From: Apodemus sylvaticus
Taxonomy: Eukaryota > Chordata > Mammalia > Rodentia > Muridae
Reading direction: 5' to 3'
DNA length: 64,000 bases
Assembly: GCF_947179515.1 (NCBI RefSeq)
Contig: NC_067473.1
Coordinates: 98,360,782-98,424,781, forward strand
Every line of letters starts with the position of its first letter. The stretch's first letter is position 1. Position numbers and translations under genes: made by a program. Of the stretch, positions 32,053-42,501 are shown piece after piece. The notes beneath the pieces are model-generated. The model was given only the letters and a program-made list of their open reading frames with translations, was not told where the DNA came from and searched no databases.

Positions 32053-33112
32053 TTTTTTTTTTTACTTATTTTATTTTATTTTATTTTATTTTATTTTATT
32101 TTATTTTATTTTATTTTATTTTATTTACATTGCAAATGATTTCCCCTTTTCTGGATCCCCACTCCCCGAAGGTCCCATAAGAACTCTTCTGTCCCCCTAT
32201 TCTTCCATCCACCCCTTACCACTTCCCTGTTCTGGAATTCCCCTATACTCTTGCACTGAGTCTTTCCAGAACCAGGGGACACTCCTCCATTCTTTTTGGA
32301 CAACATTTAATTTGTGGACTATGTCTTGGGTATTCCAAGTTTCTAGGCTAATATTCACTTATCAGTGAGTGCATACCATGATTGATCTTTTGAGACTGGG
32401 TTAGCTCACTTAGTATGATGTTCTCCAGCTCCATCCATTTGTCTAAGAATTTCATGAATTCATTGTTTCTAATGGCTGAATAGTACTCCATTGTGTAAAT
32501 ATACCACATTTTTTGTATCCATTCCTCCGTTGAAGGACACCTAGGTTCTTTCCAGCTTCTGGCTGCTACAAATAGGGCTGCTATGAACATAGTTGAGCAT
32601 GTGTCCTTATAGCAAGCTGAAGAATCTTCTGGATATATGCCCAGTAGTGGTATAACAGGGTCCTCAGGAAGTGACATGCCCAGCTTTCTGAGGAACCGCC
32701 AAACTGATTTCCAAAGTGGTTGCACCATCTTGCAATCCCACCAGCAGTGGAGGAGTGTTCCTCTTTCTCCACATCCTCGCCAACACCTGCTGTCTCCTGA
32801 GTTTTTGATCTTAGTCATTCTGACTGGTGTGAGGTAAAATCTCAGGGTTGTTTTGATTTGCATTTCCCTAATGATTAATGATGTTGAACATTTCTTAAGG
32901 TGTTTCTCAGCTCTCTGAAGTTCTTCATGTGAAAATTCTTTGTTTAGCTCCGTACCCCACTTTTTAATGGGGTTATTTGGTTCTCTGGGTTCTACTTTAT
33001 TGAGTTCTTTGTATATATTAGATATTAGCCCTCTGTTGGATTTAGGGTTGGTGAAGATCCTTTCCCAGTCTGTTGTTTGACCTTTTGTCCTTTTGACGGT
33101 GTCCTTTGCCTT
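32014..33112 (-). mobile_element. 5'-truncated L1 with (TTTC)/(TTTTA) tail
   Basis: The left end is the reversed A-tail: TTTC units (32016-32051), a T-run, and TTTTA units (32065-32126). Short-type 3'UTR to about 32345, then the ORF2 C-terminus (LISEY stop at 32348; 171 open codons to 32863) up to about 33110. It cuts the Odc1 retrocopy; no Odc1 sequence is seen on the far side. Confidence 0.92.
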
Positions 33113-33160
33113 TGGAATGTAAACAAAGAATATAGAAAATAAAAATATTAAAAAACATAC
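33113..33160 (+). mobile_element. Minimal L1 3' end
   Basis: TGGAATGTAAACAAAGAATA, then an AAAATA-rich tail, is the terminal L1 3'UTR on the plus strand. Confidence 0.55.
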
Positions 33161-33239
33161 AAGGTTTAGACCAAGTGTTTTTAAAGCTGCTATTATAAAG
33201 TGATAAGGAAAATTAAGTAATGGAAGTTAATACTCAGTC

Positions 33240-33721
33240 AATCAATCTCATAGTCATTTCAGATATTAGTTTATATACGTTCTGGTTTGTATAGTTAATA
33301 GGTAGTTGAAGACAGGCAATATTTGCTTGTTCATATATGCTATGAATAGACAGATGGTTTTCAAAAACCTCAGAGACTCATACAATATGACATTTAAAGA
33401 TATTTTCACTATTTTAAGGATTTTTTTGACATTGAGACATGTCAACTCCTGGCAGTTTCCCCATCTACTTGGAAGGTGATAAACATAAAAAGACTTCCAC
33501 ATGGAGTTGCTTCAATTTGTGCCTAGCTAGTCATTGGGCAAAGAAAATGCCCAAACTTTATCTGCAGATAGAATGATATCTAGAAAGAACAAATGGACGC
33601 AAAAAAGACAAATGCCAACCTCTGCCAACCACAGGGTAAGCAAGTCTTTCAAAACTACTGCTTCACAAAACATCTATCAAATATTCTGGGCCAGACAGCT
33701 GAAGATAAATACTCCAGTGTT
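33240..33721 (+). repeat. Dispersed repeat, probably ERV-derived (copy 1)
   Basis: Shares blocks with 38460-38880: AGATGGTTTTCAAAAACCTC versus AGTTGGTTTTCAAAAACATC, and CCAGACAGCTGAAGATAAAT versus CCAGAAGGCTGAAGACCAAT. It directly abuts the LTR-like sequence. No coding frame. Confidence 0.45.
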
Positions 33722-34372
33722 ATGAGAATATTGGTGCCAGGAGCTATCCTCACTTAGATCTCAATGCCAAGAACTCTCCATACCAGGAGTCATCCCCACC
33801 TAGATCTCAATGCCAGGAGGTCTTGATACCAGGACTCATTCTCACTTAGATCTCCATGCCAGGAATTATTCTTACATAGATCTCAAAATCCCCTCCTTTG
33901 GAAGCTCATCTGTGGATAGGTTACTATAGCAACCCCTTTCCACTTCACCTCCTCATGACCCCCTTTATCATGCCAGAATTCCAGCCGCAACAATTAACCT
34001 TACTCAGAAATTATGAGAAAATGTTTCTTAGAAATGATGCCAGCCCCCTGAGATGGTTCCCCCTTAACCCCTCCCTACACCTATACCTTTTCCTTTAAAT
34101 TGGCTTGTGTAAAAAAATAAAATTTGACGGCTTAATCAGAATCAGACTTGCTGTCTGCCTTCTTGTGTCTCTTGTCTCTCACCTTCTCCTTAGGTAGTTC
34201 TGGGGACCCTGTTGACTGTCCTGTGGGTCAGGACATATTGGGCCATTCTCTCTTTGTGTGCAGAGCAGCCCCAGCATGCTGGTTACAATAAAAATTCCTC
34301 ATGTATTTTTCATTGATAATCCACATGCTTCACTCAGAGAGCCCAGTAAGTTAAGATGGTTCGGGTTTTACA
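33722..34372 (+). mobile_element. LTR-like sequence of a gammaretrovirus-like ERV
   Basis: The U3-like part has four partial direct repeats (TAGATCTCAATGCCAGGA type) at 33740-33880. Two AATAAA signals lie at 34116 and 34287. The right end is CA at 34371-34372, immediately before a primer-binding site. The left boundary is approximate. Confidence 0.65.
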
Positions 34373-34374
34373 AT

Positions 34375-34392
34375 TGATGCATTGGCCAGGAA
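34375..34392 (+). other. Retroviral primer-binding site, tRNA-Gly type
   Basis: TGATGCATTGGCCAGGAA, two bases after the LTR CA, resembles the complement of a tRNA-Gly 3' end (expected to start TGG). It fixes the ERV orientation as plus. Confidence 0.7.
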
Positions 34393-35050
34393 CCCTCCTG
34401 TGAGAACCATTGGAGAAGAGGAAACTGAGGTACCATTGTAGGTTTTCTGTCTGTTTCACTGTTTGTCAAAGTCTGAGTCTGTAAGCCTGTCTGAAATTTT
34501 GTTTTTGCTTGCAAGCATCTGGGGTTTGGAGAGCCTGTCTTGTGAACTGAGTTTGACTGGCAGACATGTTAGAGTTGAGACAGCGGGAGTCTGGAGGATG
34601 CTTCAAGTCCTGGAAAGGGCTGGGTAAGGCTATTTTTCATCTGTAAATAGCAAGACATTAATGGCGGGAACCGAGTTTTGCTGAAATCTGATTTATCTGG
34701 TTTCTGTGGCATGTGCAGGGGCACCTGGTAGCTGAAACTGGGCCCATCTAAGGGGGAATTGTGTGTTGATTGTCCTTGCTCTGTGTTCTTGGTTCTAGAG
34801 GCATGACCTTGGCAGGGTCAGGTTGTCTGTGTGGTGACTGTTTTTCTCTGTATTGTTTTGTAACTTGTTCTGTGTTTTTGGACTTAGACGGACTATATTG
34901 TTTGGAAATTAGACCAACTGAAAAGCAATTCTCTTTTTCTGTAGGGACCTTAGACTTAAAAAGCACCAAAATCGGATCATGTGACTCTAGTGAGCCGAGT
35001 TAGAACAAAAGGAGAGACAAATTACTTGAGCTCTGAGGCCCCATGGTGGG
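34393..35050 (+). mobile_element. ERV 5' leader region
   Basis: GT-rich, non-coding leader following the primer site. It is interrupted by the L1 at 35064-37110 and resumes at 37111-37200. Confidence 0.55.
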
Positions 35051-35063
35051 GAAAATAAGTCTT
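35051..35063. repeat. Target-site duplication of the inverted L1, left copy
   Basis: GAAAATAAGTCTT here and GAAATAAGTCTT at 37111-37122 flank the L1 at 35064-37110, with one base of length difference. Confidence 0.75.
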
Positions 35064-36164
35064 TTTTTTTATTTGATATATTCTTTATTTACATTTCAAG
35101 TGATTTTTTCTTTCCTGGATCCCCCCCCAGAGAGTCCTAAAAGCCCTCTTCCCTCCCCCTTTCCCCCCATCTACCCTTTCCCAATTCCCCATCCTAGCAT
35201 TCCCCCACACTGCTGCACTAAGCCTTTTCAGATCCAGGGTCAACTCCCTCCTACCTCTTGGGCATTATTCTATATGTGAATTATGTCTTGGGTATTCCAA
35301 GCTTCTAGGCAAATATCAGTTTATCAGTGAGTGCATACCATGAGTGTTCTTTTGAGACTGGGTTATCTCATTTAGGTAGATGTTCTCCAGTTCCACCCAT
35401 TTGTCTAAGAAATTCATGAATTCATTGCTTCTAATGGCTGAATAGTACTCCATTGTGAATATATACCACATTTTCTGTATCGATTCCTCCATTGAGGGAC
35501 ATCTGGGTTCTTTCTGGCTTCTGGCTATTATAAATAGGGCTGCTATGAACATAGTGGAGCATGTATCCTTATTACATGCTGGGGAATCCTCTCGGTATGT
35601 GCCCAGGAGTGATATAGGAGGGTCCAGTGGAAGCATCATTCCCAGTTTTCTGAGGAACCACCAGACTGATTTCCAGAGTAGTAGTACCAGCTTGCAACCC
35701 CACCAACAGTGGAGAAGTGTTCCTCTTTCTCCTGTTTTCTCCTGAGTTTTTGATCTTAGCCATTCTGATTGGTGTGAGGTGAAATCTCAGGATTGTTTTG
35801 ATTTGCATTTCCCTGATGACTAAGGATGTTGAACATTTCTTTAGGTGCTTCTCAGTAATTTGATATTCCTCAGATGAAAATTCTTTGTTTAGCTCTGTAC
35901 CCCATTTTTAAGGGGGATATTTGGCTCTCTGGAGTCTACCTTCTTGAGTTCTTTGTATATCTTGGATATAAGCCCTCTGTTGGATGTAGTGTTGGTAAAA
36001 ATCTTTTCCAAGTTTGTTGGTTGCTCTTTAGTCCTTTTGACAATGTCCTTAGTCTTACATAAACTTTGTAGTTTTATGAGGTCCCATTTCTCAATTCTTG
36101 ATCTTAGAGCATAAGTTATTGGTGTTCTGTTCAGGAAAATTTCCCCTGTGCCCATGTCCTCCAT
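35064..36164 (-). mobile_element. L1 3' part of a 5'-inverted insertion
   Basis: T-run at the left (A-tail), short-type 3'UTR, then ORF2 C-terminus from LIN at about 35316 up to MEDMGTGEIFLNRTP at 36164. The frame is interrupted. L1 order continues in the inverted half at 36165, which ends in KKLGK. Confidence 0.92.
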
Positions 36165-37110
36165 AGTTTTTCAATATAATACTTGAAGTTCTAATTAGAG
36201 CAATTAGACAACAAAAGAAGATCAAATGGATACAACTTGGAAAGGAAGAAGTCAAACTATCACTATTTGCAGATGATATGATACTATACTATACTTAAGG
36301 AACACAAAAACCCCACCAGAGAAATCCTACAGCTGATAAACAACTTCAGCAAGGTGGCTGGATATAAAATTAACACAAGCAAATCAGTAGCCTTCCTTAC
36401 TCAAAGGATAAAAGAGAAAGAAATTAGGAAAATGACACCCTTCATAATAGCCACAAACCATGTCAAGTATCTTGGTGTGTCTCTAACCAAACAAGTGAAA
36501 GATCTGTATGACAGGAGCTTCAAGTCTTTGAAGAAAGAAATCGAAGAAGACCTCAGAAGATGGAAAGATCTTCCATGCTCTTGGATGGACAGGATTAATA
36601 TAGTAAAAGTGGCCATCTTGTCAAAATAAGTCTACAGATTCAATGCAATCCCCAACAAAATCCCAACTAAATTCTTCCTAGACTTAGAAAGAGCAATTCT
36701 CAAATTCATCTGGAATAACAAAACACCCGGGATAGCTAAAACTATTCTCAAAAGTAAAAGAACTTCTGGGGGAAATCAGTATCCTAGACCTCAAGCAATA
36801 CTGCAGAGCAATTGTGTTAAAAACTTTATGGTATTGATACAGTGAAAGGCAAGTAGATCAATGGAATAGAATTGAAGACCCAGAAATGAACCCACAGAAT
36901 TATGGTCACTTGACCTTTGAAAAATGAGCTACAACCATCCAGTGGAAAAAAGAGTCTTTTCACCAAATGGTGCTGGTTCAACTGGAGGTCAGCATGCAAA
37001 AGAATGCAAATTGATCTATTCTTATCTCCTTGCACTAAGCTCGAGTCCAAGTGAATCAATAACCTCCACATAAAAGCAGACACACTAAAACTAATAGAAA
37101 AGAAACTGGG
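36165..37110 (+). mobile_element. L1 ORF2 segment (inverted half)
   Basis: Starts TTTTTCAATATAATACTTG (RT domain), passes through the FADD region (CTATTTGCAGATGATATG at 36262), and ends at CTAATAGAAAAGAAACTGGG. In L1 the next residues are TLEDIGTGE, which start the minus-strand half. Stops and frameshifts are present. Confidence 0.92.
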
Positions 37111-37200
37111 GAAATAAGTCTTAACCAGACACTCAAGGTGGCATGTGCAGTAATTCTGGGTTTAAGCTGGAACAGATAGTTTATTTCACTTGTTTTAAAT
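37111..37200 (+). mobile_element. ERV leader, continuation after the L1
   Basis: Begins with the second target-site copy and continues the interrupted leader until the next L1. Confidence 0.4.
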
Positions 37201-37728
37201 TGTTTTTTTTTAATTTTTTAATTTTTTATTTGATATAATTTATTTACATTTCAAATGATTTCCCCTTTTCTAGCCCCCCCACTCCCCGAAAGTCCCGTAA
37301 GCCCCCTTCTCTTCCCCTGTCCTCCCACCCACCCCTTCCCACTTCCCCCTTCTGGTTTTGCCGAATACTGCTTCACTGAGTCTTTCCAGAACAAGGGGCC
37401 ACTCCTCCTTTCTTCTTGTACCTCATTTGATGTGTGGATTATGTTTTGGGTATTCCAGGTTTCTAGGTTAATATCCACTTATTAGTGAGTGCATACCATG
37501 ATTCACCTTTTGAGTCTGGGTTACCTCACTTAGTATGATGTTCTCTAGCTCCATTCATTTGCCTAAGAATTTCATGAATTCATTGTTTCTAATGGCTGAA
37601 TAGTACTCCATTGTGTAGATATACCACATTTTTTGCATCCACTCTTCTGTTGAGGAATACCTGGGTTCTTTCCAGCTTCTGGAAATTATAAATAGGGCTG
37701 CTATGAACATAGTAGAGCATGTGTCCTA
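37201..37728 (-). mobile_element. 5'-truncated L1, same short 3'UTR family
   Basis: T-rich left end, then a 3'UTR nearly matching that of the full-length L1 (TTTCCCCTTTTCTAGCCCCC). The ORF2 end follows to GAGCATGTGTCC at 37728. It is inserted in the same direction as its neighbours. Confidence 0.92.
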
Positions 37729-38459
37729 GATTATTATGGCGGGTGTTATATTGAACTTTGTGGTTATATTGTTCCTCTGGGAGAGATGTCAAAATATGAG
37801 ATTTTCTGGCTCAAGGATATGATGATTAAAAAAAAAAATGGTTTGTCTTTATGTTCTCAACAAGCATGATTAGACTCTGACATCTTCCAGAAATGATGTA
37901 GGGAGGCATTCAGAGAACTAGATTCTGACATATTAAATGAAAAATCTGTCTTTGTGATACTAAACTCTTGCTTTGAGATTTAGATTACAGAAAATACCAC
38001 TCCCCTTCATGCTTGAAGCATAATCCTCCCATATTATGCTTGAAGAAGTTATGAAGATTCATCCACCCAATTCCCTGCTTTTTGAGGCCAGAGAGGGTTG
38101 TTATTGTTTTCAAAATGGATTTCTAGAGAATATAGAATTGGTCAAATTTAAAACAGGGAGAAAAATAAAATTAATTATATAGACATAATTTCATTTGATA
38201 AAAAACTTTATAATTGATATTAAGTTCAAGGCATATGTTCTATGATACAGAATTTATCTTGATTCAAAATCAAGGTTTTCATTGGTATAAATACCAAAAA
38301 TTTGAAAGTACGGGATTCAGATCCAGTCCTTCTTGCTGCTATTATTACAGATCTGCCATGTTTAAGCCTGTGAGTTTATGGCCAAATAAAAATGTAAGGC
38401 TCTGAGTTTATTGTTAGGCTGTTTTCTAGGTTTTAATCAGAAATGGCTGAAGATAGTTT
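37729..38459. other. No gene seen; possibly ERV internal sequence
   Basis: AT-rich. No recognisable retroviral frame. Confidence 0.35.
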
Positions 38460-39429
38460 AACAGACAACAGTCTACATTACTTTACATAGATAGTTGGTT
38501 TTCAAAAACATCAGAAATCCATGGAATGTGATATTTAATGTTATTTATTTTTGTTGTAGAGACTATTCTGTTCCTGACAGCTTCCCTTTCTTAGATTTAA
38601 AGAAGAAACTGACCATCTATAGAGCTGGTTCTATTGTGGTGAGACAGCCATGAGGCAAATATTGTCTCTCTTCATCTGCAGACAAACTCTGTCCAGAAAA
38701 AGGACACTTTTACAGTTTAGGACAGCTGGATTTCTGCCAAGACAGTATGCCTCATCCTTAATAATTCCTGATTCTTTAAGTCTTTCAGATGTTCATGCAC
38801 CAGAAGGCTGAAGACCAATGCTCCAAAGTTTTGAAGTATAAATGTTTCAGGTGTTCAGCAGTCTCTATCATTTGGATCATATATTTCTGAAGAAAATAAC
38901 AGAAAATAATCCCTCAGACAAAAGGTAAGAGGTACCTGAAACTTAGAAACTGGGTTAACCTTCCTATATATTTTCAGTTAATAATGGTCACTCTTGCATT
39001 TCTGATGGGGTTGAAGACTCTTAGTCTCATAGGTGACCCAAACTGTTTAATTTTGAGAAAGCTTATATAGATTTAAATAGATGGTTTTCAGATGACAGAA
39101 AATTTATAGCCAAGTCATGAGTCAGGTGTTAAGTCTTACAGTCTTTTATGATAGTACAGATGACAAAGGTTCTGTTTAATTGACAGAGCTGATACACTGG
39201 GTGTTAGGTCTATTTTATAGTTTATAATTTACAAAATGCTAGTAGTTATGCTCAATTTATATTTAGAGAGGACTACAGAAGCGAAACAGGAGAAGACCTG
39301 AGACCACCTATCCTGATACCACAGTGGTTCTCTCACTAAGAGCATATTTCAAGTCTCTTTAAAACTGTTTTATTTGTAATAGAGGAAGCCAAAAAATTAA
39401 CCCCTCAGACAAAAGGTAAGAGGTACCTA
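38460..39429 (+). repeat. Dispersed repeat, probably ERV-derived (copy 2), with internal direct repeat
   Basis: 38460-38880 matches 33240-33721 in part. The block CCTCAGACAAAAGGTAAGAG occurs at 38912 and again at 39402, bracketing about 465 bp. The second occurrence leads into the gag relic. Confidence 0.45.
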
Positions 39430-39960
39430 AAGGACTAACACCAGACTCGAGTGGCAGGTCTTGAGGGCATGGCAGCCCACAAATTTGACCAAGGTACGTG
39501 AAGTTAAGCAGGGACCAGATAAATCACCTGCAGCCTTAACAAAGCAGATCATAGAGGCATATACACCCTATGACCCCAGGGGCAAGGAATATAAAGCTAC
39601 TGTAACAATGGATTTTATAGACCAGGCTAGTGGAGATAGCAGGACTAAAAAATGCTTCAGAGGCTAGAGCAATTTAGTGTAGTTTGTTGAGAATGGCTGT
39701 AGAAGTATTTAGTGCAGGTTGTTGAGAAAGTCTGTAGAGAGATTTAGTGCAGGTTGTTGAGAAAGTCTATAGAGAGATTTAGAACAGTTTGTTGAGACAG
39801 AGAGAGGGGAGGAGGAGAAGAAATGGAAAAAAGAAGAAAATAACAGAGAAGGAAGCTACAGAGAGTCCTGGCTATAATAGTTAGAAAAATCAGAGAAGAG
39901 AGACAGAAAAGGGACCAGTGTGCATACTGCAAGGAGAGAGGATACTGAGCCAGAGTGTGC
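39430..39960 (+). pseudogene. Gammaretrovirus-like gag relic (capsid C-terminus to nucleocapsid)
   Basis: An open frame at 39461-39667 encodes a capsid-like stretch (PTNLTKVREVKQGPDKSP, then EAYTPYDPRGKEYKATV). A repeat-disrupted RDLVQVVEKVCRE segment and a charged linker follow. At 39918-39958 a broken nucleocapsid zinc knuckle reads CAYCKERGY, stop, ARVC: the histidine is replaced by Tyr and a stop follows. It is in the orientation expected from the primer site upstream. It is non-functional. Confidence 0.8.
39676..39798 (+). repeat. 35-bp tandem repeat inside the gag relic
   Basis: About 3.5 units of TTTAGTGCAGGTTGTTGAGA followed by AAGTCTGTAGAGAGA. The unit length is not a multiple of three, so every copy shifts the gag frame. 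Confidence 0.9.
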
Positions 39961-39973
39961 CCTAACTAACAGA

Positions 39974-40014
39974 AGCCTTGATTATGGTGTCTCTTCAAAA
40001 CAATGGAAACCCTA
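39974..40014 (+). mobile_element. Possible MaLR LTR end
   Basis: TTATGGTGTCTCTTCAAAAC, then AATGGAAACCCTAACTAAGA, resembles the terminal part of rodent MaLR LTRs. Too short to be certain. Confidence 0.35.
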
Positions 40015-40021
40015 ACTAAGA

Positions 40022-40352
40022 TAAATGGGAACCCCATAGGAAGAACAACAGTGTCAGACAACCTGGTCTCCTGAGAGTTCAAAAAGCTTAAGACACCAAC
40101 CGAAGATCATACAGAGTCTAATCTAAGGCCCACAACACATATGTAGCACAAGACTGCCTTGTCTAGCCTTAGTTGGAGAGGATACACCTAATCATTTAGA
40201 GACTTTTATTCCAGGAATTGGGGTTCCTGGGGGACACCCTCTCAAAGGTGAAAGGTGTGGTGGATGAGGGGAGGAACTCATTGATCAGGGACTGGGAAAG
40301 GGGACAACATTTAGGATATAAATTAATAAAATAATCACTTAATAAAAATAAC
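40022..40352 (+). mobile_element. Lx-type L1 3'UTR end
   Basis: GGGAACCCCATAGGAAGAAC, GAGACTTTTATTCC and AGGATATAAATTAATAAAAT, with an A-rich tail. No ORF2 attached. Confidence 0.75.
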
Positions 40353-41210
40353 TAAAAGAAGTCAAACTTAGGAGGACTACAATTTAAGTGAAACCATAAA
40401 TCAAATGGTCTTAGAAGAAATTCATGAATGTCCAGTAAGAATATCTTTCCTTCTCAGTAGCTCCTGGAATGTTTCTCAAATTCTACCATGTATAGGATAT
40501 GAAACAGGTCTCAACAATCATAGCAAAAGTAAATTAATACTCTGAATTCTGTATTACCACAATGTAATAAAGGTGAGTATCAGTAGCAAAAGAAAGTATA
40601 TGAAGCCCACAGAGTCCCATAAATTCATCATCATCAGGGTGAATAGTAGTTTGTTTAAGGTAAAGAATTAAGAAGGGAATTTTAGAGTTCCAAATATCGG
40701 GGGAAAATAAAATACAAAGCTTATATAATCAGCCAGATATCTCATACCCTTTCCCACAGGGTATTCCTAGAAATTCCCCTGACCCCTACAAGCTACAACC
40801 CTTCTCAACAAAACAGAGGTGGCCTTAGTCTTACAGCCAATGTGAAAAGTGTGGTTGGTCACCCATACCTGTGCAGCAAGCAATGTCTAGGCTTCTGCCA
40901 GGACCATTCCCGCCCACACATCCACACCTAGGGCACTCCTATGTGACATCAACATCTTTTCTGAGCCACATGTAACCTGTCATTCAAGACCTGGACTGAG
41001 AACACCATTCTGCTTCTCATGATTCTATGTTTACCTGATTTATTTCCTTCTAAACCATGTCAAGTGTTTAAATCCAATCGTCCCACACTCTCTTTTGCCT
41101 GAACTTGCTTTGTGCATATTAACTTAGAACTAACAAAAATTCACATGTCAAGATCTCATTGCAGTATTACCATCACTATTAAAGATCAATCAGGCACCTT
41201 TTCTCTAAAA
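40353..41210. other. No gene seen
   Basis: Unique-looking sequence without a coding frame. No repeat is securely recognised. Confidence 0.5.
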
Positions 41211-41214
41211 CCTG

Positions 41215-41540
41215 CAAGTACAAAACCTTTAAGAGATGCTTGCCAATGAGAATTACCTAGATGAATCATGGGATGGAGAATTCAAAAGAACAACCATTAA
41301 CTTCATCAGAGAATTCAAGAAATTTAAAGGCAGATACAAAGAAAAATCTCTATGAATTTAAGGAGAAAGATAAAGGAAAATAAACAATCAAGTGATGCTC
41401 AAGAAAATACAAATATAAGGCTGATGTAGTAGACAATGACAATTTAGGACTTGAGGAAGAAACTCAATAAGAACATAGAAACACTAGAGAACACTAACTT
41501 TGAAATACCAACAATATTGAAAAATATAGTATCTTAAGTA
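41215..41540 (+). mobile_element. Possible old L1 ORF1-region fragment
   Basis: The translation ESWDGEFKRTTINFIREFKK and purine-rich coiled-coil-like sequence resemble ORF1 of older L1s. Weak. Confidence 0.35.
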
Positions 41541-41861
41541 TAAACAAACAAACAAAAAGCCTTGCAAGTATAATGAATCAGAATATAGACTATCAGCGTT
41601 TCTAACTGTTATGCCCATTGGATACCCGGGGCTGCTACACAGGTAGGTGATTTTCATTGTTATTACATCTCCTGTCTCATCCCTGGCATGATTACCAGTT
41701 TGCTGTTAAGAGCCCCTCATCTTCCCTCTACCTAGAGAATCCACCTCTTGATGCCCTCTAAGAGTCTGGGATTTCCTATGTAAATTTTGGAAAATATGAA
41801 CACTTATAAGAGTGGATATCTTTTTTATATATGAACTCATCAATTATTTTTCTCCCCTCTG
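41541..41861. other. No gene seen
   Basis: AT-rich, nothing recognised. Confidence 0.5.
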
Positions 41862-41925
41862 GCCTTTTTTCCCAATGCAAAACACATGAGGAATTTTTAT
41901 TGTAACCAGCATGCTGGGGCCACTC
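41862..41925 (-). mobile_element. ERV LTR fragment, same family as 33722-34372
   Basis: The plus strand reads ACATGAGGAATTTTTATTGT and AACCAGCATGCTGGGGC, the exact reverse complement of the polyadenylation-signal region at 34266-34303. Confidence 0.75.
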
Positions 41926-41954
41926 TGGTCATGAAGAGAAAACTACCCTGCATC

Positions 41955-42501
41955 TTAACTACCCTGCATCTTGTGCTGTACTCCCCTACAATACTAGATC
42001 AGGCCTTTCCCTGATCAGGGCCAGCTCCATACTTCTTCATGGGCATCATTTGATATGCTACTTGTGTCTTGGGTATTCAGAGCTTCTGGGCTAGTTAATA
42101 TCCACTTATCACGGGCGGTGGTGGCGCACGCCTGTAATCCCAGCACTCTGGGAGGCAGAGGCAGGCGGATTTCTGAGTTCGAGGCCAGCCTGGTCTACAG
42201 AGTGAGTTCCAGGACAGCCGGGGCTACACAGAGAAACCCTGTCTCGAAAAAAAAAAATATCCACTTATCAGTGATTGCATTCCATGTATATTCTTTTGTG
42301 ATTGGGTTACCTCACTTAGGATGATATTTTCCAGTTCCAACCATTTGCCTACAAATTTTATGAATTCATTGTTTTTAATTGCTGAGTAGTATTCCATTGT
42401 GCAAATATACGACATTTTCTGTATCCATTCCTCCATTGAGGGACATCTGGGTTCTTTCCAGCTTCTGGCTATTATAAATAAGGCTGCTATGAACATAGTG
42501 G
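41955..42501 (-). mobile_element. L1 3' part of a 5'-inverted insertion (split by a B1)
   Basis: 3'UTR (plus strand TACTCCCCTACAAT), then the ORF2 C-terminus up to TTMFIAALFIIARSWKE at 42501. It is interrupted by the B1 at 42112-42255. The inverted half follows at 42502. Confidence 0.9.
42112..42255 (+). mobile_element. Young B1 SINE
   Basis: Full-length and near-consensus (CACGCCTGTAATCCCAGCAC, GAGTTCGAGGCCAGCC, GAAACCCTGTCTC, A-tail). A perfect 15-bp target-site duplication AATATCCACTTATCA is at 42097-42111 and 42256-42270. It is inserted into the L1. Confidence 0.96.

Noticed and set aside
39676..39798. CRISPR-like array
   Set aside because: The units are directly adjacent without unique spacers, in mammalian ERV sequence.
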